DNA from: Planctomycetota bacterium
GTDB lineage: Bacteria; Planctomycetota; Phycisphaerae; Phycisphaerales; SM1A02
Assembly (NCBI GenBank): GCA_022562915.1
Contig: JADFOJ010000033.1
Coordinates: 1 to 35,611 of the forward strand
Reading direction: 5' to 3'
Length of the DNA stretch: 35,611 nt
Made by a program: the position numbers and the translations under genes. The notes beneath the pieces were generated by a model, which ran no database searches, was not told where the DNA came from, and saw nothing but the letters and a program-made list of their open reading frames with translations. Positions 7,692 through 15,460 of the stretch are shown in pieces (the stretch's first letter is position 1; each line of letters starts with the position of its first letter).

Positions 7692-8821
7692 GCGAGACGA
7701 TCCTCCAACAGGACGTGCTCGACGCGGGCCTCGAGGCATTCGACGAGGACTGGACGCTGACCATGGTGCTTCGTGCCACGACGGACGGTCCGCCGTTGGC
7801 CCGGCAGCGCGTCAGCGAGGCTGACCTCGCCGAGGCACGGAGCGAAGCGTGGCTCAACGGCTTCCTGCGGCGCGGTCAACCCGACCTGCCGCTGGAGGCC
7901 GTGACCACGCGGCTCGCGCCCGTCGTGAAGAAGGGCCGGTGCCTCGGATTCGTGCTGAGAGCCGAGGGCCCCGGGACCGACGCCTCCGTACACACGTTCG
8001 GCGTGTCGTGTCTGGCGCCGGCGGCGCACCAGGTGTCGAAGAGACTGGTCACCGACGGGCTGCTGCGCGAAGGCGACGCCTACGTGTACGAGTTGCAGCC
8101 GCAGCGGGCGGGCGAGACGGACATGGACCCGTTGCCGGCGGCAGCGGCGCGGCACGATTCCGGCGGCATGCAGATCAAGACGACGACGACCGCACTGCGG
8201 TACGCGACACGGCCGTTGGCGCAGCTTCGGCTCACGGCCAGGACCGCCGGCGAGATCGATGACGCCGTCCTGCCCGTGTTCTTCACTGAATCGGCTCACA
8301 AGAAGTCGCGGGACTTCGCCCGCACGGGCGCCGACGACAACCCTCCGGTCGAGACGGGCTCAATCCTGATCGGCGAACTGGGTGTCTGCCCGGACAGCGG
8401 CGAAATGTCCGTCACCGTGCTCGACGCGATCGAGGTCGCCGACGCCGAGCAACGGGAGTTCTCCCTCATTCCGTCTTCGAGGACCTGGAGCCGCGTCCAG
8501 GCGGTTCTGGCCCGGCTCACCGGGGGCGATCCCTGCGGAACGACGCGTCTCGTAGGCCAGTCACACGGACATAATTTCCCCCTGGACGGTGAGCCGTGTG
8601 CCCTGTGCGCGACGGCCAGGGAGTGTGGCCGAACGACCGTGTTCGTCTCCGCGGCTGACCGCAGCTTCATGCGGACCGTCTTCGCGGGGCAGCCGTTCGC
8701 CCTCTGCTGGATCGCCGGCAGCAACGCGCGAGGTGAGGAGGTCGCGACGCTCTTCACCTTGCGTGCCGGCGTTCTCAAGCCGCGGGGCTACTACATCATC
8801 GAGGATCTCGTCCGCTCCTGA
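7688..8821 (+). CDS. JAB/MPN-type isopeptidase domain with unknown N-terminal domain and cysteine-bearing insert
   Basis: A 377-residue protein. The C-terminal part (about 190-345) has a JAB/JAMM metallopeptidase layout: the catalytic glutamate E222 in PPVETGSILIGEL, the zinc histidines H293 and H295 in GQSHGHNF, and S321-x-x-D324 in FVSAADRSF. Between HxH and SxxD there is an insert of about 25 residues with C304xxC307 and C313, instead of the usual 7 to 10 residues. The insert could bind a metal or form a lid. The N-terminal about 160 residues (WTLTMVLRATTDGPPLARQ...) are a separate domain I do not recognise. Expected role: removing or maturing the ubiquitin-like modifier encoded just upstream, with which it overlaps (ATGA). 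Catalytic residues seem complete, but activity is inferred. Confidence 0.68.
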   Translation: MSETILQQDVLDAGLEAFDEDWTLTMVLRATTDGPPLARQRVSEADLAEARSEAWLNGFLRRGQPDLPLEAVTTRLAPVVKKGRCLGFVLRAEGPGTDASVHTFGVSCLAPAAHQVSKRLVTDGLLREGDAYVYELQPQRAGETDMDPLPAAAARHDSGGMQIKTTTTALRYATRPLAQLRLTARTAGEIDDAVLPVFFTESAHKKSRDFARTGADDNPPVETGSILIGELGVCPDSGEMSVTVLDAIEVADAEQREFSLIPSSRTWSRVQAVLARLTGGDPCGTTRLVGQSHGHNFPLDGEPCALCATARECGRTTVFVSAADRSFMRTVFAGQPFALCWIAGSNARGEEVATLFTLRAGVLKPRGYYIIEDLVRS

Positions 8822-8854
8822 CACACCCGGGCCACTTGCACAAGGAAGACGACC

Positions 8855-10615
8855 GTGCCGACAGTGAAGAAGATACAGACCTCCGTCATGCTGCTCACCG
8901 ACAAGGTGCCGCTGGCGCATCGACGGATACTGCTGGCCGACATCTGCCAGAGCGACTCGGAGGAAGCCGCGAAGCTGCTCGACAGGCTGCTCAAGGCGGC
9001 GGCACAGGGAGACGGCGGCGAGGATCACTTCAAGGAAAAGACGAAGGAACTGGAGGCACTCATCGAGGGTCTCGAGAACGGCCCCCAGCGGTCCGCGGTG
9101 TTCCTCAACCTGGTGCCGGCCAACGGCGCGCCGCTCACCCGGGCGCTCGTGAAGCTCTCCGACGGGACCCCGGCGTACCCGATCGTGCCCGACGCCGTGC
9201 TGGGCGAGTCGCTCAAGCGGGGCGACAGCGTTCTGCTCAGCGCCCGGGGCGAAGCGCTGCTGTCGCGGGACGCCGGAAGCATCGACGTGGGAGAGGAAGC
9301 ACGGCTGGAGCGGTGGATGGGCGATCGAGTCGAGGTGAGCCTGCGAACGGGCGACGAGCGGCACCTGCTGCACGTCGCCGAGACCCTGCGAGCCCGACTC
9401 GAGGCGGACGAGGTTCCGAAGGGCACGGCGTTGCTCGTGTGCCTTCGCCGGGCGATCGCCTTCGACATGATCCCCTCGCCCATCGACCCGTTGAGCGGGT
9501 TCCGGTTCCTTTCAAGGGAGCCCGTCCCCGATGTCATCGCCGCGCGCGACATCGGCGACCCGCCGGAGTTCATCGAACGCATCGCCGAGGTCTGCCGGCA
9601 GGAGATGACCTCGCCCGAACGTCGCCGTCGATACGGGCTTCGACGGTCGATCACCATGCTCCTGACCGGCGTCAGCGGCAGCGGCAAGACACTGAGCCTC
9701 AACGCCGCCATCCGGAGGATCTACGAGGTCATGTCCGACGTCACCGGCCTGCCCATCGGGGCACTGCCTCCGCGAGTGATCCGCCTGAAGATGTCCAAAC
9801 TCTTGTCGCAGTGGCTGGGCAAGTCCGACAAGAACGCCGACAGGCTCGTCGATGAGATCACCGAGCTGGCCGGGCACACCGTCACCGACGCCAGCGGGCG
9901 CACCGTCGAGCTTCCGGTGATCGTGGTCCTCGAGGAGTTCGACGGCATCGCCCGCCGCCGCGGTCTGGACCACGACGGGATCTACGATCGCATCCAGACG
10001 ACGCTGCTGCAGCGGCTGGACCACACGGCCAACGCGGCGCTGCGTGACTCGCTGATCGTCATGTTCGCGACGACCAACGTGCCGCACCTGCTCGACCCCG
10101 CGTGGCTCCGCCGCGTCGGCGGACGAACCTGCACCTTCGGGCGGCTGCGCCGCCGGGCCTTTGCCGCCGTGCTCGACAAGCAACTGCGGGATCGCCCGCT
10201 CGCCGGCGACAACGGGACCGCCCCGGACGAACTCAAGCGCCGCCTTGTACGCAACGTCACGGGCGCACTGTTCAGCCCCAACGGCGCGGCACGGCCGCTG
10301 ATCGAGATCCAGTTCGCGGGAACGACCACGCCGTGCTTCAAGCACGGTCGAGACTTCCTGACCGGCAGCGTCGTGGACCGGGCCGTGCAGCAGGCGGCGG
10401 AGGCCGCCTGCCAGGCCGAGCAAGCAGGGGCCGACACCCCGGGCATCACCATCCACGGTCTGCTGGATGCGATCGAGGACCAGGTCCGGGCCGTGGTCGA
10501 GTCCGTCACCCCCGCCAACGTGGCGGAGTTCGTCGACGTGCCCGACGGCACGAGGGTCACCAACACCCGACGTATCGAGGCACAGGCGATCCCCGCACGC
10601 GACATCCTGCGCTGA
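8855..10615 (+). CDS. AAA ATPase, ARC/Mpa/Cdc48-like unfoldase candidate
   Basis: A 586-residue AAA protein. Residues 57-75 are charged and could be a short coiled coil. Residues 80-175 look like two OB-type beta modules (SAVFLNLVP..., SVLLSARGEALLS), the arrangement found in ARC/Mpa proteasomal ATPases. The AAA core spans about 225-440: RDIGDPPEFIERI, Walker A GVSGSGKT (272-279), Walker B VIVVLEEFDGIARRRG (355-370), sensor 1 ATTNVPHLLDP (405-414) and the arginine-finger region LRRVGGR (418-424). The Walker B aspartate position is glutamate (E360-E361). The C-terminus ARDILR lacks the GQYL-type tail that docks Mpa/ARC to a 20S proteasome, and no protease gene is nearby. Start is GTG at 8855 after AAGGAAG. 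It sits between the two ubiquitin-like modules, which suggests it unfolds modified proteins or remodels the machinery. Confidence 0.75.
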   Translation: MPTVKKIQTSVMLLTDKVPLAHRRILLADICQSDSEEAAKLLDRLLKAAAQGDGGEDHFKEKTKELEALIEGLENGPQRSAVFLNLVPANGAPLTRALVKLSDGTPAYPIVPDAVLGESLKRGDSVLLSARGEALLSRDAGSIDVGEEARLERWMGDRVEVSLRTGDERHLLHVAETLRARLEADEVPKGTALLVCLRRAIAFDMIPSPIDPLSGFRFLSREPVPDVIAARDIGDPPEFIERIAEVCRQEMTSPERRRRYGLRRSITMLLTGVSGSGKTLSLNAAIRRIYEVMSDVTGLPIGALPPRVIRLKMSKLLSQWLGKSDKNADRLVDEITELAGHTVTDASGRTVELPVIVVLEEFDGIARRRGLDHDGIYDRIQTTLLQRLDHTANAALRDSLIVMFATTNVPHLLDPAWLRRVGGRTCTFGRLRRRAFAAVLDKQLRDRPLAGDNGTAPDELKRRLVRNVTGALFSPNGAARPLIEIQFAGTTTPCFKHGRDFLTGSVVDRAVQQAAEAACQAEQAGADTPGITIHGLLDAIEDQVRAVVESVTPANVAEFVDVPDGTRVTNTRRIEAQAIPARDILR

Positions 10616-10645
10616 AAGCCGACAAGACAAGAAAGGAACACCGAG

Positions 10646-10969
10646 ATGACCGAACTCATCAGAGCACAGACGCCTCAGGAGCGGGCCGGTGGAGCACCCG
10701 ATGACTTCGGCGGCGTCTGGCCGAACCAGGAACCTGCCGGCCTCGCCCAGGTGAGCACCGGTCTCTATACCGAGCACCTTCCGGTGGTGGGCAGGACGAT
10801 CATGGACATCCGCCGGACATTCGCCGACCGCCTGGACATCGACCCCAGCGCCCAGCCCGTCATCGACGGGCAACTCGTTGCGGACGAATCCACCCGCGTC
10901 GAGCCGGGGCAACGACTTGCGTTCGTCCGGCACGCCGGCGAAAAGGGAGTCGACCTCACCCCGGAGTGA
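10646..10969 (+). CDS. Ubiquitin-like protein 2, PRTRC system protein C-like
   Basis: A 107-residue protein. The core (about 42-100) has beta-grasp spacing: strand near EHLPVVG, helix IMDIRRTFADRLDI, strand AQPVIDGQLV, and the last strand RLAFVRHAGEKG. The FxRxxGxKG ending is the pattern of the ubiquitin-like protein C of PRTRC (ParB-related, ThiF-related) cassettes, where a GTKG-like end is common. Here six extra residues (VDLTPE) follow the glycine at 101, so exposing a C-terminal glycine would need cleavage, and two JAB peptidases are nearby. The N-terminal 40 residues are polar and probably disordered. A good Shine-Dalgarno (AAAGGA) precedes the ATG. It overlaps the next gene (GTGA). Confidence 0.65.
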   Translation: MTELIRAQTPQERAGGAPDDFGGVWPNQEPAGLAQVSTGLYTEHLPVVGRTIMDIRRTFADRLDIDPSAQPVIDGQLVADESTRVEPGQRLAFVRHAGEKGVDLTPE

Positions 10970-11859
10970 CCATCATGCCGCATGACACGCTCACGATCAG
11001 GGGAAGGAACGTGCAGGCGCGGTCGCCGGAAGGCGTCACCGCGACGCTGGGCGTCGCCGAGTTCGTCAGGAAGCTCAGCCCACCCACGATGAACTGCTGC
11101 GGGCTGATCCTTCCGCGCGGCGTCAGCACCTTCTTCTCGACGGACTCGACGACGATCTTCTTCTGGGAGCTTCCGCCGGCCGTTCACCACGTCCGGTGGA
11201 TCAGCGCTGATTCGGAAGTGCCCTACAGGATGCCCGGCGCCAAGGTGCTCTACGAGGACCGGCGGATCGCTCTGCCCTACATCGTCATCGTTGCCGTGTT
11301 CGTCAAGGATCCTGCCGGCCGGCTGGTGCTGTCGGGCAGGAACGAGGCGTACTTCCGAACGGCGCCGCTGGAGAGTCTCGACGACGAGCTGCTGTTTCCG
11401 TCCCTGCTCAATATCAGCAAGTTCCCCCGGCAGGTTGCCGCGTCCAGGCCGCTGAGCTGGATCTGCACGCAGTACCTGGACCGGGCCACGCTCGCCGCCG
11501 AGCCGGACCTCAACACCCGCATCCGGCAGTCGTTGAAGGCCCTGCGCAGCACCACGCTGGAAGCGGGCTTCAACTACTCCAGCGAGCACCACGAGCTCAC
11601 GAGCTACTGGACGGTCTCGGCGAAGAAAATCCCCCAGGTCGCCGACCTCGACCGGTGGGAGCAGCTCAGCCGGGAGGACCCGCTGTTCACGCTGGAGGTG
11701 CCGTGGCTGCCGGCGAAGTGGCGAGGCCGAAAAATGACCGTCAGCAGCCTCGTCGAGCGGATCCAGACGCTCTTCTCCGCGCATCGATCGTCCCCGGACT
11801 CCAGCGACGCCCTGGCCCGCATCGTCTTCGAGGCGTCCGCCAACGGGGAGGCGTCGTGA
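10966..11859 (+). CDS. PRTRC system protein B-like, E2-related protein
   Basis: A 297-residue protein. The pattern LPPAVHHVRW (69-78), a strand ALPYIVIVAVF (102-112), then RNEAYFRTAP (125-134), LFPSLLNIS (143-151) and WICTQYLD (165-172) follows the layout of PRTRC protein B / prokaryotic E2 family proteins, where a strand is followed by an L-Y-x-A-P-F-x-N-V-like motif and a cysteine. C167 in WICTQYL is the only cysteine in the equivalent region, but I cannot show it is catalytic. The start GTG at 10966 was chosen for the GTGA overlap with the preceding stop; an ATG at 10975 is a fair alternative. The order C-B-A-ThiF in this part of the cluster equals the order known for PRTRC cassettes, which supports the call. 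Confidence 0.6.
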   Translation: MTIMPHDTLTIRGRNVQARSPEGVTATLGVAEFVRKLSPPTMNCCGLILPRGVSTFFSTDSTTIFFWELPPAVHHVRWISADSEVPYRMPGAKVLYEDRRIALPYIVIVAVFVKDPAGRLVLSGRNEAYFRTAPLESLDDELLFPSLLNISKFPRQVAASRPLSWICTQYLDRATLAAEPDLNTRIRQSLKALRSTTLEAGFNYSSEHHELTSYWTVSAKKIPQVADLDRWEQLSREDPLFTLEVPWLPAKWRGRKMTVSSLVERIQTLFSAHRSSPDSSDALARIVFEASANGEAS

Positions 11860-12608
11860 CCGATTCGCGTCCACCGGAGCGACTGCTGACGAACATCTAC
11901 CTCAAGACGCGCGGCGACGAACCTCCGCCGGCTGACGAGAGTTGTTATTACCTTCTCACCGGCAGCGGCCTGTTCATCGGGCGCAACCAGCCGCACATGC
12001 GGAGCCTGGTACCCGCCCGCAACTGGCCGGGTGAGCTGGAGCCCCAGGAGCCCTTGCTCACGCTTCGCTATCCGAAGGTTCCGGCGGAGCTGCTCGGGCG
12101 CATCGTGGGCTTCTTCTGGACGGTCGCACAACGCCACGGAGCCGAGGCCGCGATCCTGCTCGCCTTCGACGACGCGTCCCAGCGCATCACGCCGATCGTA
12201 CCCGACCAGGTCGGCACGATCGGCTGCGGCTGGCGCGGCGAGCCGTACCCGATCGGTCTTCACTACGAGATTCCCATTCACCTCGATGACGGCCTGAGGA
12301 TCATCGGGGACATCCACAGCCACGCGTTCGAGCCGGCGTATGCGTCGTCCATCGACATACATGACGAGGTGCATCGGCCGGGTCTGCACGTCGTCGCGGG
12401 GCGTCTTGACCGTGATCCACCCGACTGGCACGCCGAATACGTCGTGGACGGCACGCGTTTTCAATACGCGCCGGAGTCGGTTCTCGACCTGGAGGGCTAT
12501 GCCGGTCGCACCGTCCCCGCGGAGGCCGAGTGGCTCGATCGGCTGGAGGTCATTCCCGCCGCCGAGTATGCCCGAGAGCGGGCATCCAACGGAAACCGTA
12601 CGCCGTGA
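11856..12608 (+). CDS. PRTRC system protein A-like, JAB/JAMM metallopeptidase
   Basis: A 250-residue protein. The C-terminal part is a JAB domain with a full JAMM motif: E97 in GAEAAILLAFD, H154-x-H156 in IIGDIHSHAFEPAYAS, and S164-x-x-D167 followed by IHDE, then LHVVAGRLDRDPPDWHAEYVVDG, a pattern typical for PRTRC protein A and the related MPN+ family. The N-terminal 90 residues (YYLLTGSGLFIGRNQPHMRS, ...PKVPAELLGRI) form the small leader domain that precedes JAB in that family. It would cut ubiquitin-like protein 2 or its conjugates; the substrate is inferred from context. The start GTG sits in a GTGA overlap with the previous stop, and the end overlaps the ThiF-like gene the same way. Confidence 0.75.
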   Translation: MTDSRPPERLLTNIYLKTRGDEPPPADESCYYLLTGSGLFIGRNQPHMRSLVPARNWPGELEPQEPLLTLRYPKVPAELLGRIVGFFWTVAQRHGAEAAILLAFDDASQRITPIVPDQVGTIGCGWRGEPYPIGLHYEIPIHLDDGLRIIGDIHSHAFEPAYASSIDIHDEVHRPGLHVVAGRLDRDPPDWHAEYVVDGTRFQYAPESVLDLEGYAGRTVPAEAEWLDRLEVIPAAEYARERASNGNRTP

Positions 12609-13366
12609 AGAACTCCGTACTGCCGAACCTTTCGGGACGGATCACCTGCCGCATCATCGGTGTCGGCGGCATCGGTCAGATCGTCGCGACGTACCTCGTC
12701 CGGTACCTGGCGAGTCTCGCGGTCCCGGCGAGGGTGGTCCTGATCGACGGTGACGAGTTCGAGCACGGCAACGAGACACGCATGAGCGTGCAGCGGCTCT
12801 TCGAGAACAAGGCGGCGGCGCTCGCTGAGACGCTGGGGGCATCCTGCCGCGGGACGCAGGTGACGATCCTGCCGGTCCGGGAGTATGTCCGGCCGGACAA
12901 CCTCGCCAGGCTCGTACACTCCGGCCGCGGCGAGTCGGTGTTGATGTGCGTGGACAACCACGCCACCCGCAAGCTCGTCGGGGATCACTGCGAGCGGCTC
13001 GACGACGTGTGCCTGATCAGCGGCGGCAACGACGGGGTCGGCCCCGACTCGTCCGGCTACGTCCGGCAGGGCACCGCCGGCAACGTCCAGGTTCTCCTGC
13101 GGCGCGACGGCCGAAGCCTCACCGCGGGGCTCGGCGAACACCACCCGGAGATCGCCACGCCGAAGGATGTCATCCCGGACGACGCCGGCTGCGACGCTTC
13201 GCTTGGCTCGGCGCCGCAGATCCTTTTCACCAACCTGACCGCGGCGGGCTGCATGCTGAACACCTGGTGGCTGTATGCCCGCGGCGAACTGCACTACTCG
13301 GAACTGGTCTTCAATATCAGCCACGGACGTACGGCGCCGCTGATCGAGATGGCGACCGTCGTGTGA
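12605..13366 (+). CDS. PRTRC-like ThiF/E1 family protein
   Basis: A 253-residue minimal E1 domain. Nucleotide loop IIGVGGIGQIVATYLVRYL (glycines at 19-24), acidic VVLIDGDEFEHGNETRM (43-60) with the E1 N56 and R59, then CVDNHATRK (115-123), which is the crossover motif with D-N in PRTRC ThiF proteins. Unlike the first E1 of this cluster there are no paired zinc cysteines, and it lacks the extra C-terminal region. C196 and C216 are candidate thioester positions, unproven. The start GTG overlaps the JAB stop (GTGA). It is the last gene of the cluster; the following gene converges after four bases. Adenylating ubiquitin-like protein 2 is the likely role by linkage with the C/B/A-like genes. Confidence 0.78.
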   Translation: MKNSVLPNLSGRITCRIIGVGGIGQIVATYLVRYLASLAVPARVVLIDGDEFEHGNETRMSVQRLFENKAAALAETLGASCRGTQVTILPVREYVRPDNLARLVHSGRGESVLMCVDNHATRKLVGDHCERLDDVCLISGGNDGVGPDSSGYVRQGTAGNVQVLLRRDGRSLTAGLGEHHPEIATPKDVIPDDAGCDASLGSAPQILFTNLTAAGCMLNTWWLYARGELHYSELVFNISHGRTAPLIEMATVV

Positions 13367-13370
13367 ACGG

Positions 13371-14021
13371 TCAACTGACGTTCTCGAAGATCCGGCCCTC
13401 GACGTACAATCTAAGCCGGTACCCGCCACCACCGGATTCGATCAGGTTGGGGTTGATGTGCGCCTTGATGAACAGGGCGCGGAGTTGCTGAACGAGGTTC
13501 TGCAGATTGCCGGTGCTGATGCGCTGCCCGCTGAGCTCCTCGATCGCCTCGATCAATTCGGCCTTCGTTTTGAAGGGGATGACCCCGTTCGTCGGCATGT
13601 TGACCCGCGACACCTTTGCCCCCAACGCGAGCAGCAGTTGGCGGAGCCGTTGCCTGTTCCGGAGCGGTGCGGGGAGCTCGTTGTTCTCAACGTGGACGAG
13701 CATGAAACCATCCCGGTCGTGTTCGATGATCACGTTGTGGACGGGCTCCACCACGTCGCTGGAGTTCGACGTCCGGTCCGCCTGACGCTGTGTCACGGGG
13801 ACGACCTTCGCGGCGGCCGGTCGCGTGGGCTTGCCATTCTTCCTGCGTTGGGCCTCGGCGTGTTGCACCTTCTCCTGCCTTTGTTGCTTCTCCCACTCCG
13901 AGAGCCCGGCGGTGACGATCTCGACCGCCCACGCCTGCTTCGCAATCGCGGTCCCGACGATCTCGAGGTCCTTGCGCGTCTTCTTGATCCACTGCAGGAA
14001 CTCACGGTCACTGTTGGTCAT
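13371..14021 (-). CDS. Winged-helix-like protein, unknown, convergent with the cluster
   Basis: A 216-residue protein without recognised full-length family. Its N-terminal 85 residues are highly charged and helix-rich (EKQQRQEKVQHAEAQRRK, likely coiled coil). The C-terminal end, LRALFIKAHINPNLIESG.GGYRLRLYV (about 180-210), has the look of the recognition helix and wing of an OmpR-type trans_reg_C winged helix (pattern LR..L......LI....GGYRL). There is no receiver domain. It faces the ubiquitin-like cluster tail-to-tail with four bases between and is divergent from the next gene, sharing its 278-base promoter gap. A DNA-binding regulator is plausible but unproven. The ribosome site (GAGGC) is weak. 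Confidence 0.65.
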   Translation of the reverse strand: MTNSDREFLQWIKKTRKDLEIVGTAIAKQAWAVEIVTAGLSEWEKQQRQEKVQHAEAQRRKNGKPTRPAAAKVVPVTQRQADRTSNSSDVVEPVHNVIIEHDRDGFMLVHVENNELPAPLRNRQRLRQLLLALGAKVSRVNMPTNGVIPFKTKAELIEAIEELSGQRISTGNLQNLVQQLRALFIKAHINPNLIESGGGGYRLRLYVEGRIFENVS

Positions 14022-14299
14022 GCTTGCCTCGCGTCATCCGTGATGCGACATGGGTGCTTCTCGTCGCGACCCGTTGCCGCGGCGAAGAATCAAACGACTC
14101 GCTTGTGTCGGTAGGGACGAAACTGGACACGTCCTGTCGTGATTCATGACTGTTTCCAGGAGTCCGGCGGGACGAAGCGAGTGTACCTGCCGAGAATGGG
14201 CATGCAACAAATGAAACAGTAGTTTGATAAATATGGTATAACAGCGACAATAACGGAATTGTTATCGCGTATGCTGACAGATATCCAGGAGGCTCAAGC
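14022..14299. promoter_or_regulatory. Divergent promoter region with candidate operator ATAAC-N6-GTTAT
   Basis: The gap between the divergent genes is AT-rich compared with the rest of the window. For the rightward gene a candidate promoter is TTGATA (14224-14229), 16 bases, GACAAT (14246-14251); an alternative -10 is TATAAC (14237-14242). A perfect interrupted palindrome ATAAC-GGAATT-GTTAT (14250-14265) directly overlaps or follows the -10 and could be an operator for the helix-turn-helix gene. AGGAGG precedes the ATG at 14300. The leftward promoter was not located. Confidence 0.4.
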
Positions 14300-15418
14300 A
14301 TGGCACCCCCGAACCCGAAGCAGCCCGGTATGGCCGCCGAAACCCGTCTGAAGCATCTCCTGGACAAGGCTGGATTCCCCGCTCGCGGCCTGCTCGAACG
14401 GATAGCCAGGGAGACGGGCCTCGCGCGGCACACCGTCCGCAAGTTCTACTACAACGAGGCTTCCGTCTTCTCGCTGGAGACGGTCGGCAGGATCTGCGCG
14501 TGGCTTGCGCAGAACGGCCTCGGCGACGGTCTTCCCGGCACCCTGTTCGCCATACGACCGCCTGCGATGATGACTGCCCTGATGGAACCCGGTCACGTCA
14601 CGATGTGCGTGGGCGTCTACCAGGGGCGCGGCCGCCCCGGCTTCGCCCGGAGCTCCATCGCGAGAGACGACTTTTCCGTGGCGGCGCGCCTCGTCGAACG
14701 ACTGTCGCGGTCGTCTCAGCGCACCGTCCGCATCAGCTACATCCATGTTCCGTCGCATGTGGCTCTCGACGGGCATACGCTCGATCGATCCGTGCTCGAA
14801 CGTGATCAGGCAGAAGCAAGACGCATCTTTGAGAAGGCACGTCGCAACACGACCAGCGGAACGTCAGTCATGATCGGTTCGCAGCGAGCCAACTACGTGG
14901 TTGAATGTTTTGTCGCGGAACTGTGGAACGCCGAGGCTTTCTCTGCCGAGAACAGTCCGGTACCGTTCTATCTAAAATACCCGGAACCGGCACGGTCGTC
15001 AAGCTGCTTTGGCGGCGATACGGCGCCGGTGACGAACGGAACCGCTGCGCCCGACGGGATTTATTTTCGTCATCGTGGCAAGAAAGATTGGGAGTTTTTT
15101 CCGTCGGAGCCGCGTCAGAGCGCCACGGGCATGGTCATCGTGCGCCGTGATCCGGGCCTCGGTCGAGTGGAGCTCGCCGTCTTCGGTCTATCAGGGATCG
15201 CCACCAGCGCGATGGGGACGCTCCTGTGCCGCATGCCGGACAGGTTCCTGCCCAACGGGCCGGTGAGGGCGGGAATCCAGGTCGGCGTGTACGTCTGCGG
15301 ATTCGATATTTCGGCGATGACCTCCGACGAGCAGGACATCGACACGATCACGATCGGCACCCCCAGGATCGTCGAACTCGACGTGGACGTCCGCGGAAGG
15401 CGACGGCCCGCCGCGTGA
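14300..15418 (+). CDS. Helix-turn-helix protein with large unknown C-terminal domain
   Basis: A 372-residue protein. Residues about 14-68 (LKHLLDKAGF...LERIARETGLARHTVRKFYY...VGRICAWL) look like an XRE/Cro-type helix-turn-helix. The remaining 300 residues are not recognised; they contain strings such as TMCVGVYQGRG, MIGSQRANYVVECFVAELW (about 188-206) and VPFYLKYPEP. The region with GSQRANYV and FYLKYPEP could be a sensor or ligand-binding fold and resembles nothing I can name. It has a strong RBS and its own AT-rich promoter region, with a palindrome that may be its operator. Possible role: regulator of the adjacent ubiquitin-like cluster, or independent; only position supports this. Confidence 0.7.
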   Translation: MAPPNPKQPGMAAETRLKHLLDKAGFPARGLLERIARETGLARHTVRKFYYNEASVFSLETVGRICAWLAQNGLGDGLPGTLFAIRPPAMMTALMEPGHVTMCVGVYQGRGRPGFARSSIARDDFSVAARLVERLSRSSQRTVRISYIHVPSHVALDGHTLDRSVLERDQAEARRIFEKARRNTTSGTSVMIGSQRANYVVECFVAELWNAEAFSAENSPVPFYLKYPEPARSSSCFGGDTAPVTNGTAAPDGIYFRHRGKKDWEFFPSEPRQSATGMVIVRRDPGLGRVELAVFGLSGIATSAMGTLLCRMPDRFLPNGPVRAGIQVGVYVCGFDISAMTSDEQDIDTITIGTPRIVELDVDVRGRRRPAA

Positions 15419-15460
15419 AACCCGGTACACTGTCGAGCGTCCAGCGAAAGGAACCCATCG

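Noticed and set aside
9512..10933. Long minus-strand open frame across the AAA ATPase
   Set aside because: Overlaps the Walker motifs of the plus-strand gene; no motif of its own.
10765..11874. Minus-strand open frame antisense to the PRTRC-B-like gene
   Set aside because: Low-complexity Arg-rich product and no neighbours on that strand; coupled plus-strand genes explain the region.
4052..13366. Calling the cluster a CBASS, Bil or pupylation system
   Set aside because: No cyclase/effector genes as in CBASS, no Pup or PafA ligase; it has two ubiquitin-like genes, RING and AAA genes, which those systems lack as a set.
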